Counted from the first letter of the stretch, positions 42,654-53,375 are shown. The stretch is 64,000 nt of DNA from Rhizobium phaseoli (GCF_010668805.1 NZ_WUFT01000011.1:62001-126000), one strand, 5' to 3'. The notes: generated by a model not told the origin, from the sequence alone. Translations and numbers: made by a program.

Positions 42654-43049
42654 TCAGACAAGCTTGGTTTCGACGTCGATGTTGCCGTGGACCGCCTTGG
42701 AATAGGGGCAGATGCCGTGGGCTGCCTCGATCAGCTCCTGCGCGATCTCGCGATCGATGTCTGCCAGGCTGACATTGAGCCGTGCACGCAGGAAGTAGGA
42801 GCCGTTGTCGCCGTTGAGCGTAATCTCGGCATCGACTTCGGGACCAGCCGGCAGCGTGATCTTCCGCTGCGCGGCAGCGAGCTCGATGGCGCCGATATAG
42901 CAGGCCGACCAGGCGGCGCCGAACAGGTTTTCGGCCGCCGGATGCGGCTGCGGCAGTTTGATGTCAAGCGTGCCATCGCTACTGCGCGCATAGCCGTTGC
43001 GGCCGCCGGTGATGTGGGTCTTGCCGGCAAAGAGAAGCTTCTCGGTCAT
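42654..43049 (-). CDS. ohr: Ohr, organic hydroperoxide resistance peroxidase
   Basis: 131 residues of the OsmC/Ohr family, with the two redox cysteines in AAWSACYIGAIELAA and HGICPYSKAV. It reduces organic hydroperoxides using lipoyl thiols. Operator-like sequences for OhrR stand 31-51 and 93-110 bases upstream. ohrR is 3 kb to the left on the other strand. The start MTEKLLFAGKT is clear. Confidence 0.95.
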   Translation of the reverse strand: MTEKLLFAGKTHITGGRNGYARSSDGTLDIKLPQPHPAAENLFGAAWSACYIGAIELAAAQRKITLPAGPEVDAEITLNGDNGSYFLRARLNVSLADIDREIAQELIEAAHGICPYSKAVHGNIDVETKLV

Positions 43050-43079
43050 GATTCATATCCTTTCGGTTGATTTTTACTC

Positions 43080-43103
43080 GCATCCGATTTGATCGGATGC
43101 GCG
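43080..43103. promoter_or_regulatory. OhrR operator-like palindrome before ohr
   Basis: Perfect eight-base arms GCATCCGA (43080-43087) and TCGGATGC (43093-43100) flank TTTGA. The sequence overlaps the 18-base motif seen before ohrR, and is within 55 bases of the ohr start codon. Confidence 0.78.
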
Positions 43104-43141
43104 TTGATAAGCCGAACCGAATTCGATGTCAACACTATTCC

Positions 43142-43159
43142 GATTTAATCGGATACGAT
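43142..43159. promoter_or_regulatory. Second OhrR operator-like sequence
   Basis: GATTTAATCGGATACGAT differs by one base from the copy at 39019. It lies midway between ohr and the divergent gene at 43208, so it could control either or both. Confidence 0.65.
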
Positions 43160-43207
43160 TTATTTGGAAAGCAAGAAGAGCCCTCTCAACCCAACGGCGT
43201 CGGCAAC

Positions 43208-43531
43208 ATGTGCGAGGTCTATCGCCTGACGACCGTCTTCGGCAGCGCCCCGACCGATCCGGCCGCCGAAGCCTTTGGGCATGACGCCGCCGAGCAAGTG
43301 ATGCGGTGGCAATTCGAAAACATGGCAATGTCGCAGTATCCGGCAAGCATGCGGATCACCGAGCCTGAGGATGCTTTTCTGGCGCTGACCTCCTATCCGC
43401 CCGGCGAAGGCGCCGACGAGCCTCAGCTCAGCCGCTTCCGCCAGGCCATCGCCGATGCCTTCCGGCAAGGCGGCAGCGCGCTCGAGGTCAGCAAGGAGAC
43501 CGGGCTGTTCCTCAGCAGGAAGCCGGCCTGA
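43208..43531 (+). CDS. Hypothetical protein, 107 residues, divergent from ohr
   Basis: A soluble protein beginning MCEVYRLTTVFG, with a helical middle (AEQVMRWQFENMAMSQYPASM) and an end ELSKETGL-like (ALEVSKETGLFLSRKP). No family recognised. The ribosome-binding site is weak, so the start could be earlier in the same frame. Its amino-acid composition is more natural than that of the opposite strand. It shares the 160-base region containing two OhrR-like operators, so it may respond to organic peroxide. Confidence 0.55.
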   Translation: MCEVYRLTTVFGSAPTDPAAEAFGHDAAEQVMRWQFENMAMSQYPASMRITEPEDAFLALTSYPPGEGADEPQLSRFRQAIADAFRQGGSALEVSKETGLFLSRKPA

Positions 43532-43579
43532 TCGGATCACTGCCTTCCAAAATCGCGACCGGCCGAGGCAGACCGGCGC

Positions 43580-43927
43580 TCAGACCTTTTCTTTCTTCTT
43601 GATCTTTTCCTTCGGCTCCACCGGTGCATCGGGCGTCGGGGCCAGAAGCTTGCGCAGCGATGAAATCTTGTCCTTCACCAGCGGCCGGAAACGCGTCGCG
43701 CGATAGGGCATGTCGGCCGCACCGTAACCTTCCGGCCCGTCGTCGTTGCCGCGATTGATTTCCGCGAGCTTCACCCCGATGAACGTGCCGTCGACATAAT
43801 GGGTATATTCGCCGACCCAGCGGATCGTATAAATCTCGCCCTTGCGAATGAGTTGGTCGATGCTGACATGCTTGAAGGTATCGTTGATACAGACGACCTT
43901 CTGGCCGACATGGAAATCATAGCTCAT
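43580..43927 (-). CDS. Conserved hypothetical protein, 115 residues
   Basis: It begins MSYDFHVGQKVVCINDTF and continues with LIRKGEIYTIRWVGEY, the pattern of a small beta-barrel protein found in rhizobial genomes and some of their phages. The C-terminus is a charged tail (EKIKKKEKV). No activity is known. It stands alone on the minus strand. Confidence 0.72.
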   Translation of the reverse strand: MSYDFHVGQKVVCINDTFKHVSIDQLIRKGEIYTIRWVGEYTHYVDGTFIGVKLAEINRGNDDGPEGYGAADMPYRATRFRPLVKDKISSLRKLLAPTPDAPVEPKEKIKKKEKV

Positions 43928-44064
43928 GGATCAAACTCTCGAACGGCAATCCGCTTGACCGATCTATAGCGCGCCGGACCGCAGGGATGAACCATTTTCT
44001 GCCAGCGGGCTTTTTTGCCGCGACAAAAGCCGCACCCGCGCCGCACGGTTCAAGGCAAAATGCA

Positions 44065-45378
44065 TCAGTCGCAATAGACCTTGCCGCTCTTGCGGGACCG
44101 CAGATCGAAGTGGAAATGGTTCCAGTGTTCGGGGTTGCTGCCGGGGCCGAGCACGGTGTTGAAATAGCGGCAGCTGTCGCTGCGCACCGCCTTCAGCAGC
44201 CGGCCTTCGCGCAGCGAAAAGAGACCCTTTTTGCGCACGTCGATCTCGTGGCCGTTCTTCAGCACGAACTTGCCGACGTCGATCGCGTTGCCGCGAGCGT
44301 GTTCCGACATCGGATTGTATTTCTGCCGGCTGTTGTTCATGCGCCGGCAGGAATAGCCGCCGAGCGGCTGGATCGTCTTGATGCCGCTCCAATAGCGGTA
44401 GCGGGCAGACGGTGCCAGCTCGTTCTTCACCCATTTGGCGAAGGCGAGCGTCACCTGGCAGTTCAGCGTCACCGCCGGCTGCACGCCGATATTGCCGGAA
44501 AGCCCCTTCAGCGACACCGGATAGGGCACCTGACAGGCAGGCCCGTTCGATATCGGCGCCTTTTCGTCGAAGAGCACACCCATACGCTTCAGCTCGCGCC
44601 GGCAGGCAAGCTCGGAGGTCGGCATGACGCTGGGGTCGACGGGTGCCGCCGGTTCACTCATCATCGGATTGTTCGGTCGCAGCATCGCGACCTCTTCGCT
44701 TTCGTCCTCTTCCGGAACGCGCGACGGCGCCACCACAGGGCTGCCGTCGTTCCAGGCCGGCGCCCGGCCCATCTGCGCTTGTGCCGCCGGCTGCGGCATC
44801 GCCAGCGGTACGGGCTGGCGTAGCGGCTGGTTCACCTGCGTCGGGCTATCGGTGCCGATTCCGTCAACGACCGGCTCCGTCGCATTTCCCTCGGCGATCT
44901 GCTGCTGTTGTTCCTGCGCCAACCCGACGACCGGCTCTGCCCCAAGCTCGTCATCCATATTGACGCCGCCGGACGGGACCGCAAGGTTCTGCGTGCCGCC
45001 CCAATTGCTGCTCGACTGGCTCGCCGCCAGCGCCTCGTCGCTGTCGATCATCGGCAGGCGGCCCCTGCGCGCCGCCGGCGCGGCATGGCCGGTGCCGGCA
45101 AGGTTCGGCGTATCGAGATAGTCGACGGACCCCTGGCTATTAGCGGCAGGCGCACTGGAAACTGGATAGGAGGCCTGGCTTTCCGCGGGCGCAAGGCGCT
45201 CCGAACGCGCCATGCGGACCGAGGGCGCCATGCGCGCCGCCGGCGAGATCGAGCTCACTCTGGTGCCGTTGTCGACATTGGCCGGCGGCACAAGCCCGTC
45301 GCTGATCGAACAGGTGGTCAGCGACGCCGAGAGCAGCAGGGGCAAAAGGGCTCGCCGAGGAAAGGAAACAAACGCCAT
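44065..45378 (-). CDS. Extensin-like C-terminal domain protein
   Basis: 437 residues. A hydrophobic start with LLSASLTTCS suggests a signal peptide or lipobox. The long middle (40-240) is low in order, rich in P, Q, S and A. The C-terminal 170 residues are the extensin-like/peptidase M15-type domain: SELACRRELKRMGV, MSEHARGNAIDVGKFVLKNG and HWNHFHFDL, the His and Asp residues of a zinc site like VanY D,D-carboxypeptidases. A role in peptidoglycan or cell-surface modification is likely. The family is common in rhizobia; the name extensin reflects a plant motif, not function. Confidence 0.85.
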   Translation of the reverse strand: MAFVSFPRRALLPLLLSASLTTCSISDGLVPPANVDNGTRVSSISPAARMAPSVRMARSERLAPAESQASYPVSSAPAANSQGSVDYLDTPNLAGTGHAAPAARRGRLPMIDSDEALAASQSSSNWGGTQNLAVPSGGVNMDDELGAEPVVGLAQEQQQQIAEGNATEPVVDGIGTDSPTQVNQPLRQPVPLAMPQPAAQAQMGRAPAWNDGSPVVAPSRVPEEDESEEVAMLRPNNPMMSEPAAPVDPSVMPTSELACRRELKRMGVLFDEKAPISNGPACQVPYPVSLKGLSGNIGVQPAVTLNCQVTLAFAKWVKNELAPSARYRYWSGIKTIQPLGGYSCRRMNNSRQKYNPMSEHARGNAIDVGKFVLKNGHEIDVRKKGLFSLREGRLLKAVRSDSCRYFNTVLGPGSNPEHWNHFHFDLRSRKSGKVYCD

Positions 45379-45493
45379 ACTCTTATCGCTTCCGCAGGCC
45401 GACTGGGCAGTGACAGAAAAAACTCACTCCAATTTTAATTAAGAACGGTGAATGAAAACTTACCGGCACAATCTGAACGCGACGAATATCAAA

Positions 45494-45513
45494 AAGGCCG
45501 CTTTCGCGGCCTT
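45494..45513 (-). terminator. Intrinsic terminator after the peroxidase gene
   Basis: An eight-pair stem (45494-45501 with 45506-45513, loop of four) is followed on the minus strand by a U-run from the AAAAA at 45491-45495. Confidence 0.85.
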
Positions 45514-45584
45514 GAGATTGGCGATAGATGCAACTTTTGCTCGGCGTCCTCCCCGGCCGCTCCCGCAGCCTTGATCGACATCGG

Positions 45585-47153
45585 CTACCTGTTGGTGAAA
45601 TTGACCAGATCCGCCATGGTGAAATGCCCCACCTCGGCGCCCGGCAATGTCGGTCGCCATTTCGGCCATTGCGCCAGGAAGGAATGGCGATCCTCACGGA
45701 TAAGACCAGCAAGGACTTCGGCGACGATCGTGCCGCCGACCGGCCCGAGATGCTGGCTGTTTCCAAAGATCTCCGCCTCGCGCAGGATGTAGAACCACAA
45801 CGGCGCGTTATCCTTGAATATCCCCGGATGATCGCTCAGCAGCGCGCCGCGCGCCCGCTTCCGGTCCTCATCCTCGCTGTCGAACAGCTGCTCATCCGAC
45901 AGCGCCTCCATTTCCATATGGCGCGCCACCGCCTGGCCGGAAGGCAGTCCGAGCCGCCAGCCACGCAGCAGGTTCAAGGCGGCGAGCGCCCTGCGGATAT
46001 GGATCGGCTCCCTTTGGTGATCGGGCAGGCTCGTCAGCGGATCGACCAACGTCGTATCGAGCTTGTAGGAGGGCTGCGGCAGGACTGCGCCAGCCGGCGG
46101 CGGCCCTTCGGGCGCGACCCCGTCGAAGAAGAAGGCCCAGTCGATCGCCCAGAAGTCGGGCAACTCGCGAAAACCGTTCAAATTTGCCCGCGGGTGCTGG
46201 ATCACGTCGGTCAGAGAGAAAATCGGAATGCGATTGAACTTTGCCTTTTTCCCGTTGAACCGCTGCTCGATCGGATCGGGCTTCGTGACGGTTCCGTTCA
46301 GCGAATAGCTCGGTCTCACCATTGTATGACCGTATCGGTACGCCGCCACCGAGAATTCGACGGGGATGAAGGCGTAGCGGCCCTGTGGATTGTAGAAGCG
46401 GATATTCGGCTTTTCGCCTCTGCCCACGATGACGCGCTCGTAGGTCTCTTTACCGATGATACGGGGCAGGAAATCATGCAGGACGATCCACTGGTAGTGC
46501 CAGCGCACCGTCTGCTGACAGAGCCCGAAATCGCGGCTGCGCGACGTATCGACGACCTTGTTGTGGAACCGGAGGAAGGTGGCGTGGAGCTGCGAGACGA
46601 TCACGTTTTCGTCGTTGCGCTTGTCGCCGAGCAGCGCGCGCCGGATCTTGGCCGCGTTCCTCGGCAGGTCGGGGCGGTTTTTCCTCGTGCCGTCAAAATC
46701 CTTGTCGTCCCCGAGCAACAGATGAAGCTCGTCGTCCTCGTAGAGGAAAGGCTGGTCGGCCGGTCCCGATCCGTAGACCGAATCCAGATCCAGCCGGGGC
46801 GTGCGGAAATCCTGCAGGGCATCGGGATCGTTGAAGCGGTCGAGCGACGAGACCGGATCGAATGTGATGTCATGATCGAGAAACTGACCGAAATAGGTGA
46901 AGCCGGCAGGAATTGCCGGGTTCTCGTCTTCGGGCTCCCGTTCGTTCAGCGCGACGTCGACGGGTTTTCCCTCTTCGATCTTCTCGGCGAACTCCCCCTG
47001 GAACATCGTTTTCGCAAGATCGGTGAGTGCGTCCTCGGTAAACGCGGCGGCCGGCAGGTTGCGGAACATCCTCCCGAATCTCTGGTCGCGAACACTCGAA
47101 TGCGCGACGCTATCCATGCCTCTTACTGGCGAACCATGCTTGCTGCGAGCCAT
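45585..47153 (-). CDS. Animal-type haem peroxidase
   Basis: 522 residues of the peroxidase-cyclooxygenase superfamily. The distal histidine is in YFGQFLDHDITFDP (residue 94, next to the haem-bonding aspartate position), LPRNAAKIRRALLGDKRN includes a conserved stretch, QLHATFLRFHNKV follows, and the proximal histidine is in AAYRYGHTMVR. No signal peptide, so probably cytoplasmic or exported by another route. Bacterial members are rare and may halogenate or oxidise small molecules. The gene is a single transcript ended by the terminator at 45494. Confidence 0.93.
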   Translation of the reverse strand: MARSKHGSPVRGMDSVAHSSVRDQRFGRMFRNLPAAAFTEDALTDLAKTMFQGEFAEKIEEGKPVDVALNEREPEDENPAIPAGFTYFGQFLDHDITFDPVSSLDRFNDPDALQDFRTPRLDLDSVYGSGPADQPFLYEDDELHLLLGDDKDFDGTRKNRPDLPRNAAKIRRALLGDKRNDENVIVSQLHATFLRFHNKVVDTSRSRDFGLCQQTVRWHYQWIVLHDFLPRIIGKETYERVIVGRGEKPNIRFYNPQGRYAFIPVEFSVAAYRYGHTMVRPSYSLNGTVTKPDPIEQRFNGKKAKFNRIPIFSLTDVIQHPRANLNGFRELPDFWAIDWAFFFDGVAPEGPPPAGAVLPQPSYKLDTTLVDPLTSLPDHQREPIHIRRALAALNLLRGWRLGLPSGQAVARHMEMEALSDEQLFDSEDEDRKRARGALLSDHPGIFKDNAPLWFYILREAEIFGNSQHLGPVGGTIVAEVLAGLIREDRHSFLAQWPKWRPTLPGAEVGHFTMADLVNFTNR

Positions 47154-47647
47154 TTCGGCCTCCCTCGGTTACTGAACTGGAATGCGGCAGCGGTACGATG
47201 AGGGGCAGCGATATCGGATGCGGAGGACTGGAATCCTCGAATTCGGGAGACACACGGCGGCCATGCCACGGCCGCCGCGACCGTGGTCCCGGATAATTTG
47301 CGAAATTGGAGAATTATGGTGGCTTCCGCAACGACAGCAATCGCTGTCTTCGAAATGCCCTGCCCTCAACTACAACCTGAATGAAGCATAGCGGAGGGCA
47401 AATTGCAACGATATTCGCTTAAGGATTGAATCTGCTGCTTTTTGCCAAGCACATCAGCCAGGTATATCAGCCTGAAGATCTTGGATTTCCGCCGGTCCAT
47501 GATCCTCTCTACTCCGGAACATGCTGCGTCACGATCCGTGCATCTGACCGCGATGACGCCGCCACAACGAAAAAGAGCCGTCGTTGCGGCTCTTTTCCTG
47601 ACGTTCCGGTCTGAAGCTGTTGTGAGGCCGTTACTTCGCTCTTGCAT
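47154..47647. other. Intergenic region between chemoreceptor and peroxidase genes
   Basis: About 490 bases without a supported gene. The terminator at 47571-47596 ends the chemoreceptor transcript. The AT-rich stretches around 47300 and 47400 may hold the peroxidase promoter. Short frames here are not protein-like. Confidence 0.5.
47571..47596 (-). terminator. Intrinsic terminator after the chemoreceptor gene
   Basis: A perfect ten-pair stem AAAAGAGCCG/CGGCTCTTTT (47571-47580 with 47587-47596). U-rich flanks on both sides mean it could work in both directions. Confidence 0.88.
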
Positions 47648-49465
47648 TCACGCGGCCCGCGTATACCTCGCCTCGGCCTGCGGCTCGGCGCGCAGGCGGA
47701 AATTCGAAAGCAGCGTCTTCAACTGGGTGCTCTCATCGGCGAGCGTGCGGCTTGCCGCCGTCGTCTCCTCGACCATCGCGGCGTTCTGCTGCGTCATCTG
47801 GTCCATATGATTGACGGAGCCGTTGATCTCGTTCAGCCCGGTCGATTGTTCGCGCGCCGCCGTCGCGATCGATGCGACGTGATCGTTGACCTGGTTGACC
47901 AGCGCCTCGATTTCCAGCAGCGCCTCGCCCGTCGAGCGCACCAGCGCCACCCCGCCTTCGACTTCCGTCGCCGACCGGCTGATCAGTTCCTTGATCTCTT
48001 TGGCAGCATTCGCCGAGCGCTGGGCGAGTTCGCGCACTTCCTGGGCAACGACGGCAAAGCCACGGCCCGCCTCGCCCGCCCGCGCCGCCTCGACGCCGGC
48101 ATTCAGCGCCAAGAGGTTGGTCTGGAAAGCGATCTCGTCGATAACCGAGATGATCTGGTTGATGCGGCTCGACGATTCCTCGATCCGGCCCATCGCCGTT
48201 ACCGCATTGCGGACGATATCGCCGGAGCGCCCGGCGCTGACTTTGGTTTCGGCCACCATCGCGCGCGCCTCGTTTGCCCGCTCGGATGCCGTCTTAACCG
48301 TTGCGGTGATTTCGTCGAGCGCTGCCGCCGTCTCCTCAAGTGCCGCCGCCTGCTGTTCCGTGCGCTTCGACAGGTTGCCGGTCGCCTCGCTGATGTCGGA
48401 AGCACTTTCATTGACGACGTGGCTCGATTCGGCGATTGCGTGGATAACGCCGTTCAACGCGTCGACGGCGGCGTTGAAATCGCCCCTCAGCTTGGCGTAA
48501 TCCTCGCCGATATCATCGATCGCAACCGTCAGATCGCCGCCTGCGAGCTTTTCCAGGCCAACGCCGAGCGCCTGCATTGCCCGGTTTTGCCGGTCGGAAG
48601 CCGAGCGCAGGCTTGCCTCGTTGCCGCGTCGCTCATCCTCGATCTGCCGCTGCCTTTCATCTTCCCGTCCGCGCAGCGCGCTGCGCTCGTCGACGGAGTC
48701 GCGCAGCACCAGCAATGCCTTGGCCATCTGGCCGATCTCGTCACGCCGATCGCTGCCGGCTATCTCCACCGATGCCTCTTCGGCGGCGATCGCGTTCATC
48801 GCCGCCTTCAGCCGGGCGATCGGTGCCGTGACGCTGCGCACGATGGCGTAAGCGATGGCAATCGTGGCGGCGGCTCCGAGCAGGCAGAGCACCGCCGCCC
48901 AGATCGCATTCTGACGATAGAGCGCAGCAAGGTCATCGGCATAGACGCCGGTGCCGACGATCCAGCCCCAGGGCTCGAAACCGGCGACATAGGAATATTT
49001 CAGCACCGGCTGATCGGCGCCCGGCTTCGGCCAGTAATAGTCGACGAAACCCTTGCCATCCTTCTTCACCTTGTTGACGAATTCGACGAACAGGAATTTG
49101 CCGTTCGGGTCCTTCATCTGAGAAATGTCGGTGCCATTAAGCGCCGGCTTGATCGGGTGCATCACCATGGTGGGATGCATGTCGTTGATCCAGAAATAAC
49201 CGTCGGCGCCGTAGCGCATCGCGCCGATCACGTCCTTGGCGGCCGCCTGCGCCTGTTCGCGGGTCATGGTGCCCGCCTGCTCCATCTTGTAATATTTGTC
49301 GAAGATGCCGAGCGCCGTCGCATCCATCTGCGCCAACCCCGCCTTCCGCTCCGCTTCCAGTTCGGAATAGGAATAGTTCAGAAAGAACACCATCGTCGCC
49401 GCCAGCACGGCAAGGGTGAAGCCGACGAGGCAGTAAAGGCGGGTGGAAATCTTGACGTTGCGCAT
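47648..49465 (-). CDS. Methyl-accepting chemotaxis protein with single Cache domain
   Basis: 605 residues. First membrane helix at residues 10-30; periplasmic Cache_2-type domain with [26 protein letters not shown]-like [11 protein letters not shown] and [13 protein letters not shown]; second helix near 190; HAMP domain after it; and the methyl-accepting signalling domain, with [20 protein letters not shown] and [17 protein letters not shown], at residues 360-570. The Cache_2 class usually senses small organic acids. Start ATG 49465 is placed just before the first helix. The C-terminus lacks the WEEF-type pentapeptide for CheR binding. Confidence 0.93.
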   Translation of the reverse strand: MRNVKISTRLYCLVGFTLAVLAATMVFFLNYSYSELEAERKAGLAQMDATALGIFDKYYKMEQAGTMTREQAQAAAKDVIGAMRYGADGYFWINDMHPTMVMHPIKPALNGTDISQMKDPNGKFLFVEFVNKVKKDGKGFVDYYWPKPGADQPVLKYSYVAGFEPWGWIVGTGVYADDLAALYRQNAIWAAVLCLLGAAATIAIAYAIVRSVTAPIARLKAAMNAIAAEEASVEIAGSDRRDEIGQMAKALLVLRDSVDERSALRGREDERQRQIEDERRGNEASLRSASDRQNRAMQALGVGLEKLAGGDLTVAIDDIGEDYAKLRGDFNAAVDALNGVIHAIAESSHVVNESASDISEATGNLSKRTEQQAAALEETAAALDEITATVKTASERANEARAMVAETKVSAGRSGDIVRNAVTAMGRIEESSSRINQIISVIDEIAFQTNLLALNAGVEAARAGEAGRGFAVVAQEVRELAQRSANAAKEIKELISRSATEVEGGVALVRSTGEALLEIEALVNQVNDHVASIATAAREQSTGLNEINGSVNHMDQMTQQNAAMVEETTAASRTLADESTQLKTLLSNFRLRAEPQAEARYTRAA

Positions 49466-49755
49466 GAGGTTCCCGGCGATTCTCGTAAATGAGGTAGACC
49501 CATCTTGAATTGCCGGAATTACTGGAGCGTAAAGCTTAATTAGAGAATAGTTAAATACCGTAAGGGAAGGCCGAAGCACTTAAAATCAACAGATTGAAAT
49601 CGCATGGAATTTCAAACTGCAACGGCTGCAATATTTTTCCCCCGCGCTTAGCTGCAGCGCGGGGCCACGCCGTCTTTTACAGCCCACAGCCTTTGCACTA
49701 GGCTATCGTCCAGTGAATCGCCGGCCTATGGCCCGCACCAGATGGAGAACCCTTG

Positions 49756-50142
49756 ATGACCGATGCCGCCAAGCCGAGAGGCGAATTGACGCTCAGGACG
49801 CTCGCCATGCCTGGCGATGCAAATCCGGCCGGCGATATCTTCGGCGGGTGGGTCATGGCGCAGATGGACCTTGCCTCAGGCATCCGCGCCACCGAACGCG
49901 CCAGAGGCCGCGTCGTCACCGCTGCCGTCAAGGAGATGGCCTTCGAGCTGCCGGTCAAGATCGGCGACACGCTGTCGGTCTATACCGATATCGATCGCGT
50001 CGGCCGCACCTCGATCACCCTGATCGTCGAAGCCTGGGCGCATCGTGCACGTTACGCCAAGATGGAAAAAGTCACAGCCGGCACCTTCATCATGGTGGCG
50101 CTCGACGAAGACGGCAAACCGAAACAAGTTCCCGAGGCGTGA
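49756..50142 (+). CDS. Acyl-CoA thioesterase (YciA-like hotdog fold)
   Basis: 128 residues with RTLAMPGDANPAGDIFGGWVM, the catalytic N-and-D region of YciA-type thioesterases, then RGRVVTAAVKEMAFELPVKIGD. These enzymes hydrolyse short and medium acyl-CoA. A GGAG site stands upstream of ATG 49756. The following membrane-protein gene begins 20 bases later on the same strand. Confidence 0.92.
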   Translation: MTDAAKPRGELTLRTLAMPGDANPAGDIFGGWVMAQMDLASGIRATERARGRVVTAAVKEMAFELPVKIGDTLSVYTDIDRVGRTSITLIVEAWAHRARYAKMEKVTAGTFIMVALDEDGKPKQVPEA

Positions 50143-50161
50143 CGCACCAGGGGTCGAGAGC

Positions 50162-50749
50162 ATGGAAACGGTCGGCTCGCCGGAGGTCTTCCTTCACATC
50201 AAGGTGGTGATGGGCATGGTCATCAGCCTTTCGCTTGCCAGAATGCTGACCGGCGTTGCCGGCATCGTCCAGCATCCCGGTAAGGCGAAGGTCTATGCCG
50301 TCCATCTTGGCTGGGCGCTGTCGATGTTCCTGTTCATCATCCATATCTGGTGGTGGGAATATCGCCTGCAGGCCGTGCCGGCCATCGGCTTCGGCATCTA
50401 CCTCTTCCTCGTCTGCTTCTGCAGCCTGTTCTTCCTGCTCTGCGCCCTGCTCTTTCCGGCGAGCCTCGATGAATATGGCGGCTACGAGGAATATTTCATC
50501 TCGCGGCGCAAATGGTTCTTCGGCATCCTCGGTCTCACCTACGCCGTCGATATTCTCGACACGGCGATCAAGGGTCATGAGCGCATCCTCGCGCTCGGCT
50601 GGGAATACCCCACCCGAAACATCGTCTACATCCTGCTGTGCGCCGTTGCCGCCTGGACCCCTAACCGTCGCTTCCATGCCGCCTTCGTCATCGCCAACCT
50701 CGTCTATCAGGTCAGCTTCATCTTCCGGCTTTATGATGTGCTGGGGTGA
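50162..50749 (+). CDS. Hypothetical membrane protein, 195 residues
   Basis: Five to six hydrophobic segments (VVMGMVISLSLARMLTGV, LGWALSMFLFIIHIWWWEY, FGIYLFLVCFCSLFFLLC, and two more at the end). No recognised family. It probably shares a transcript with the thioesterase gene, starting 20 bases after it. The start METVGSPEV is uncertain because no strong ribosome-binding site is visible. Confidence 0.65.
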   Translation: METVGSPEVFLHIKVVMGMVISLSLARMLTGVAGIVQHPGKAKVYAVHLGWALSMFLFIIHIWWWEYRLQAVPAIGFGIYLFLVCFCSLFFLLCALLFPASLDEYGGYEEYFISRRKWFFGILGLTYAVDILDTAIKGHERILALGWEYPTRNIVYILLCAVAAWTPNRRFHAAFVIANLVYQVSFIFRLYDVLG

Positions 50750-50861
50750 GGCCCGGTCCCGCGAAGCGGGAGCGATCGATCCAGTGAATCGATCGCAGGC
50801 CCGAACGCCCTGAGCCAAGCGAAGGGCCGGGCAGCGGCTTGCTTCCCAAACCTGCGTCTGA

Positions 50862-51989
<1,128 letters not shown>

Positions 51990-51992
<3 letters not shown>

Positions 51993-52140
51993 GGTGCCCG
52001 CAGGGGCCTCGAAGGACGGGGCTGGCCACCCGCTTCGCCAAATGCCGAGGCTGATGTGGCGCACAGCCACCCGCCCCCGTGGTTCGAGACGGCCCTTCGG
52101 GCCTCCTCACCATGAGGGCTAATCGGTGTGCAGTGCCGCC
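51990..52140. repeat. RIME-like palindromic repeat, interrupted by the IS110 element
   Basis: The right part of the interrupted repeat: GAGGTGCCCGCAGGGGCCTCGAAGGACG-type sequence at 51991-52018, an AT-poor middle, and an opposite arm with CCCGAAGGGCC and CTCATGG-like ends at 52090-52121. The left end of the repeat is at 50882-50890. It sits between the membrane-protein gene and the DUF1501 gene. Confidence 0.7.
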
Positions 52141-52193
52141 CCGTTTCTCCTCACAGTGCCTGTCACTCAGGAGAGGAAGAAAATCGCCGCTTC

Positions 52194-53366
52194 TCACCCA
52201 CGCAAAAACTGCGACCCCTTGTCAAACCCCAACCCCGGAAAGATCTTCCCCGTCAGATCATCCGCGCTCACATCGAACTGCCGGTACAACATTGCCGCGG
52301 CGAGTTCGCGCACATCGGCAGTCGGCATCAGGTCGCGGTCGTCGAGCAACTGGCCGTCGCCGATGCCAGGCCACTTGCCGAGGATGCGTCCGCCGTTGAT
52401 GGCGCCGCCGGCAAGCAGGGCGCAGCCGCCGGTGCCGTGGTCGGTGCCGGCGGAGCCGTTCTGGCGGGCGGTGCGGCCGAATTCGGTCATGGCGAGCACC
52501 ACCGTCTTTGCCCAGATCTCGGCCCCAAGCGTCGTCTTCAGCGTGGCGATCGCCTGCGCCAGATCCTGCACCGGCCGCTTGAACTGGCCGGCCTGGCCGA
52601 TATGCGTGTCCCAGCCAGTGATCGAAAAGCTGGCGATGCGGTAGTCGCCCTTCAGCATGTTGGCCGCAAGCGCTGCCACATCGGCGGTCTTTTCGCCGCG
52701 CTGGCCATCCGGCTCGACCATCATCGAGACGGTGTTGGCCCGCGTTGCCTCGGCAAGTGCTGCGGCAAACGGCGGATCGCCGGCATAAAGCCGCGTCAGG
52801 AATTGCATCTCGTCGCGCGCCGGTGCCAGATTGGAATCCGACGCCCAGACGTCGACATCGTTCGGCCCGGAAAGGATCAGCTCCGTCGAGGTGTTGACGT
52901 CGATCGCCTTGCGCGCATCCGAACGCGGAATGACCGCAAGCGCTCGGTTCAGCCAGCCGGTCTTTTCCTCGGCGACGTGCTCGCCGCCGGATTCCAGCAT
53001 GTCCTGCCCGTCGAAATGGCTGCGCTGGTCGCGATAGGGCGTCGACACCGCGTGCACGAAGGCAAGCTCCCGGCTCTTCCACAGCGGCAAAAGGTCGGCA
53101 GCGGCGGGATTGAGGCCGAAATGCCCATCGAGATCAAGAAGCCCGGTGTCGGGCGTCAGCGCCAATGTCGGTCTGAGCGCGGCAAAACCCGCATCGCCAT
53201 AGGGCTGTACCAGGTCCAGCCCGTCCATCGCGCCGCGCAACACGATGGTGACGAAACGATTGTCTCCCGGCATCGCCGCGAAGGTGACCGGCGTGAAGGC
53301 GGGCGCGGCGGCCAGACAACAGGCGGACGCCAGAAAGCCGCGGCGGGACAGTGAAATCCGGTTCAT
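52194..53366 (-). CDS. DUF1501 family protein with twin-arginine signal
   Basis: 390 residues. Start MNRISLSRRGFLASACCLAA is a twin-arginine signal. The domain shows FVTIVLRGAMDGLDLVQPYG, HAVSTPYRDQRSHFDGQDML and GTDHGTGGCALLAGGAINGG, a pattern related to alkaline-phosphatase-like sulfatases with conserved D, H and S. It is paired with a DUF1800 gene nine bases upstream, an arrangement conserved across many bacteria. Substrate unknown; both proteins are probably periplasmic partners. Confidence 0.93.
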   Translation of the reverse strand: MNRISLSRRGFLASACCLAAAPAFTPVTFAAMPGDNRFVTIVLRGAMDGLDLVQPYGDAGFAALRPTLALTPDTGLLDLDGHFGLNPAAADLLPLWKSRELAFVHAVSTPYRDQRSHFDGQDMLESGGEHVAEEKTGWLNRALAVIPRSDARKAIDVNTSTELILSGPNDVDVWASDSNLAPARDEMQFLTRLYAGDPPFAAALAEATRANTVSMMVEPDGQRGEKTADVAALAANMLKGDYRIASFSITGWDTHIGQAGQFKRPVQDLAQAIATLKTTLGAEIWAKTVVLAMTEFGRTARQNGSAGTDHGTGGCALLAGGAINGGRILGKWPGIGDGQLLDDRDLMPTADVRELAAAMLYRQFDVSADDLTGKIFPGLGFDKGSQFLRG

Positions 53367-53375
53367 CAGAGCCTC

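Noticed and set aside
45528..47201. 557-codon open frame on the plus strand
   Set aside because: It is antisense to the haem peroxidase gene and has no ribosome-binding site or domain pattern.
47642..49492. 616-codon open frame on the plus strand
   Set aside because: It is antisense to the chemoreceptor gene, whose Cache, HAMP and signalling motifs are unambiguous. GC-rich third positions keep the opposite strand open.
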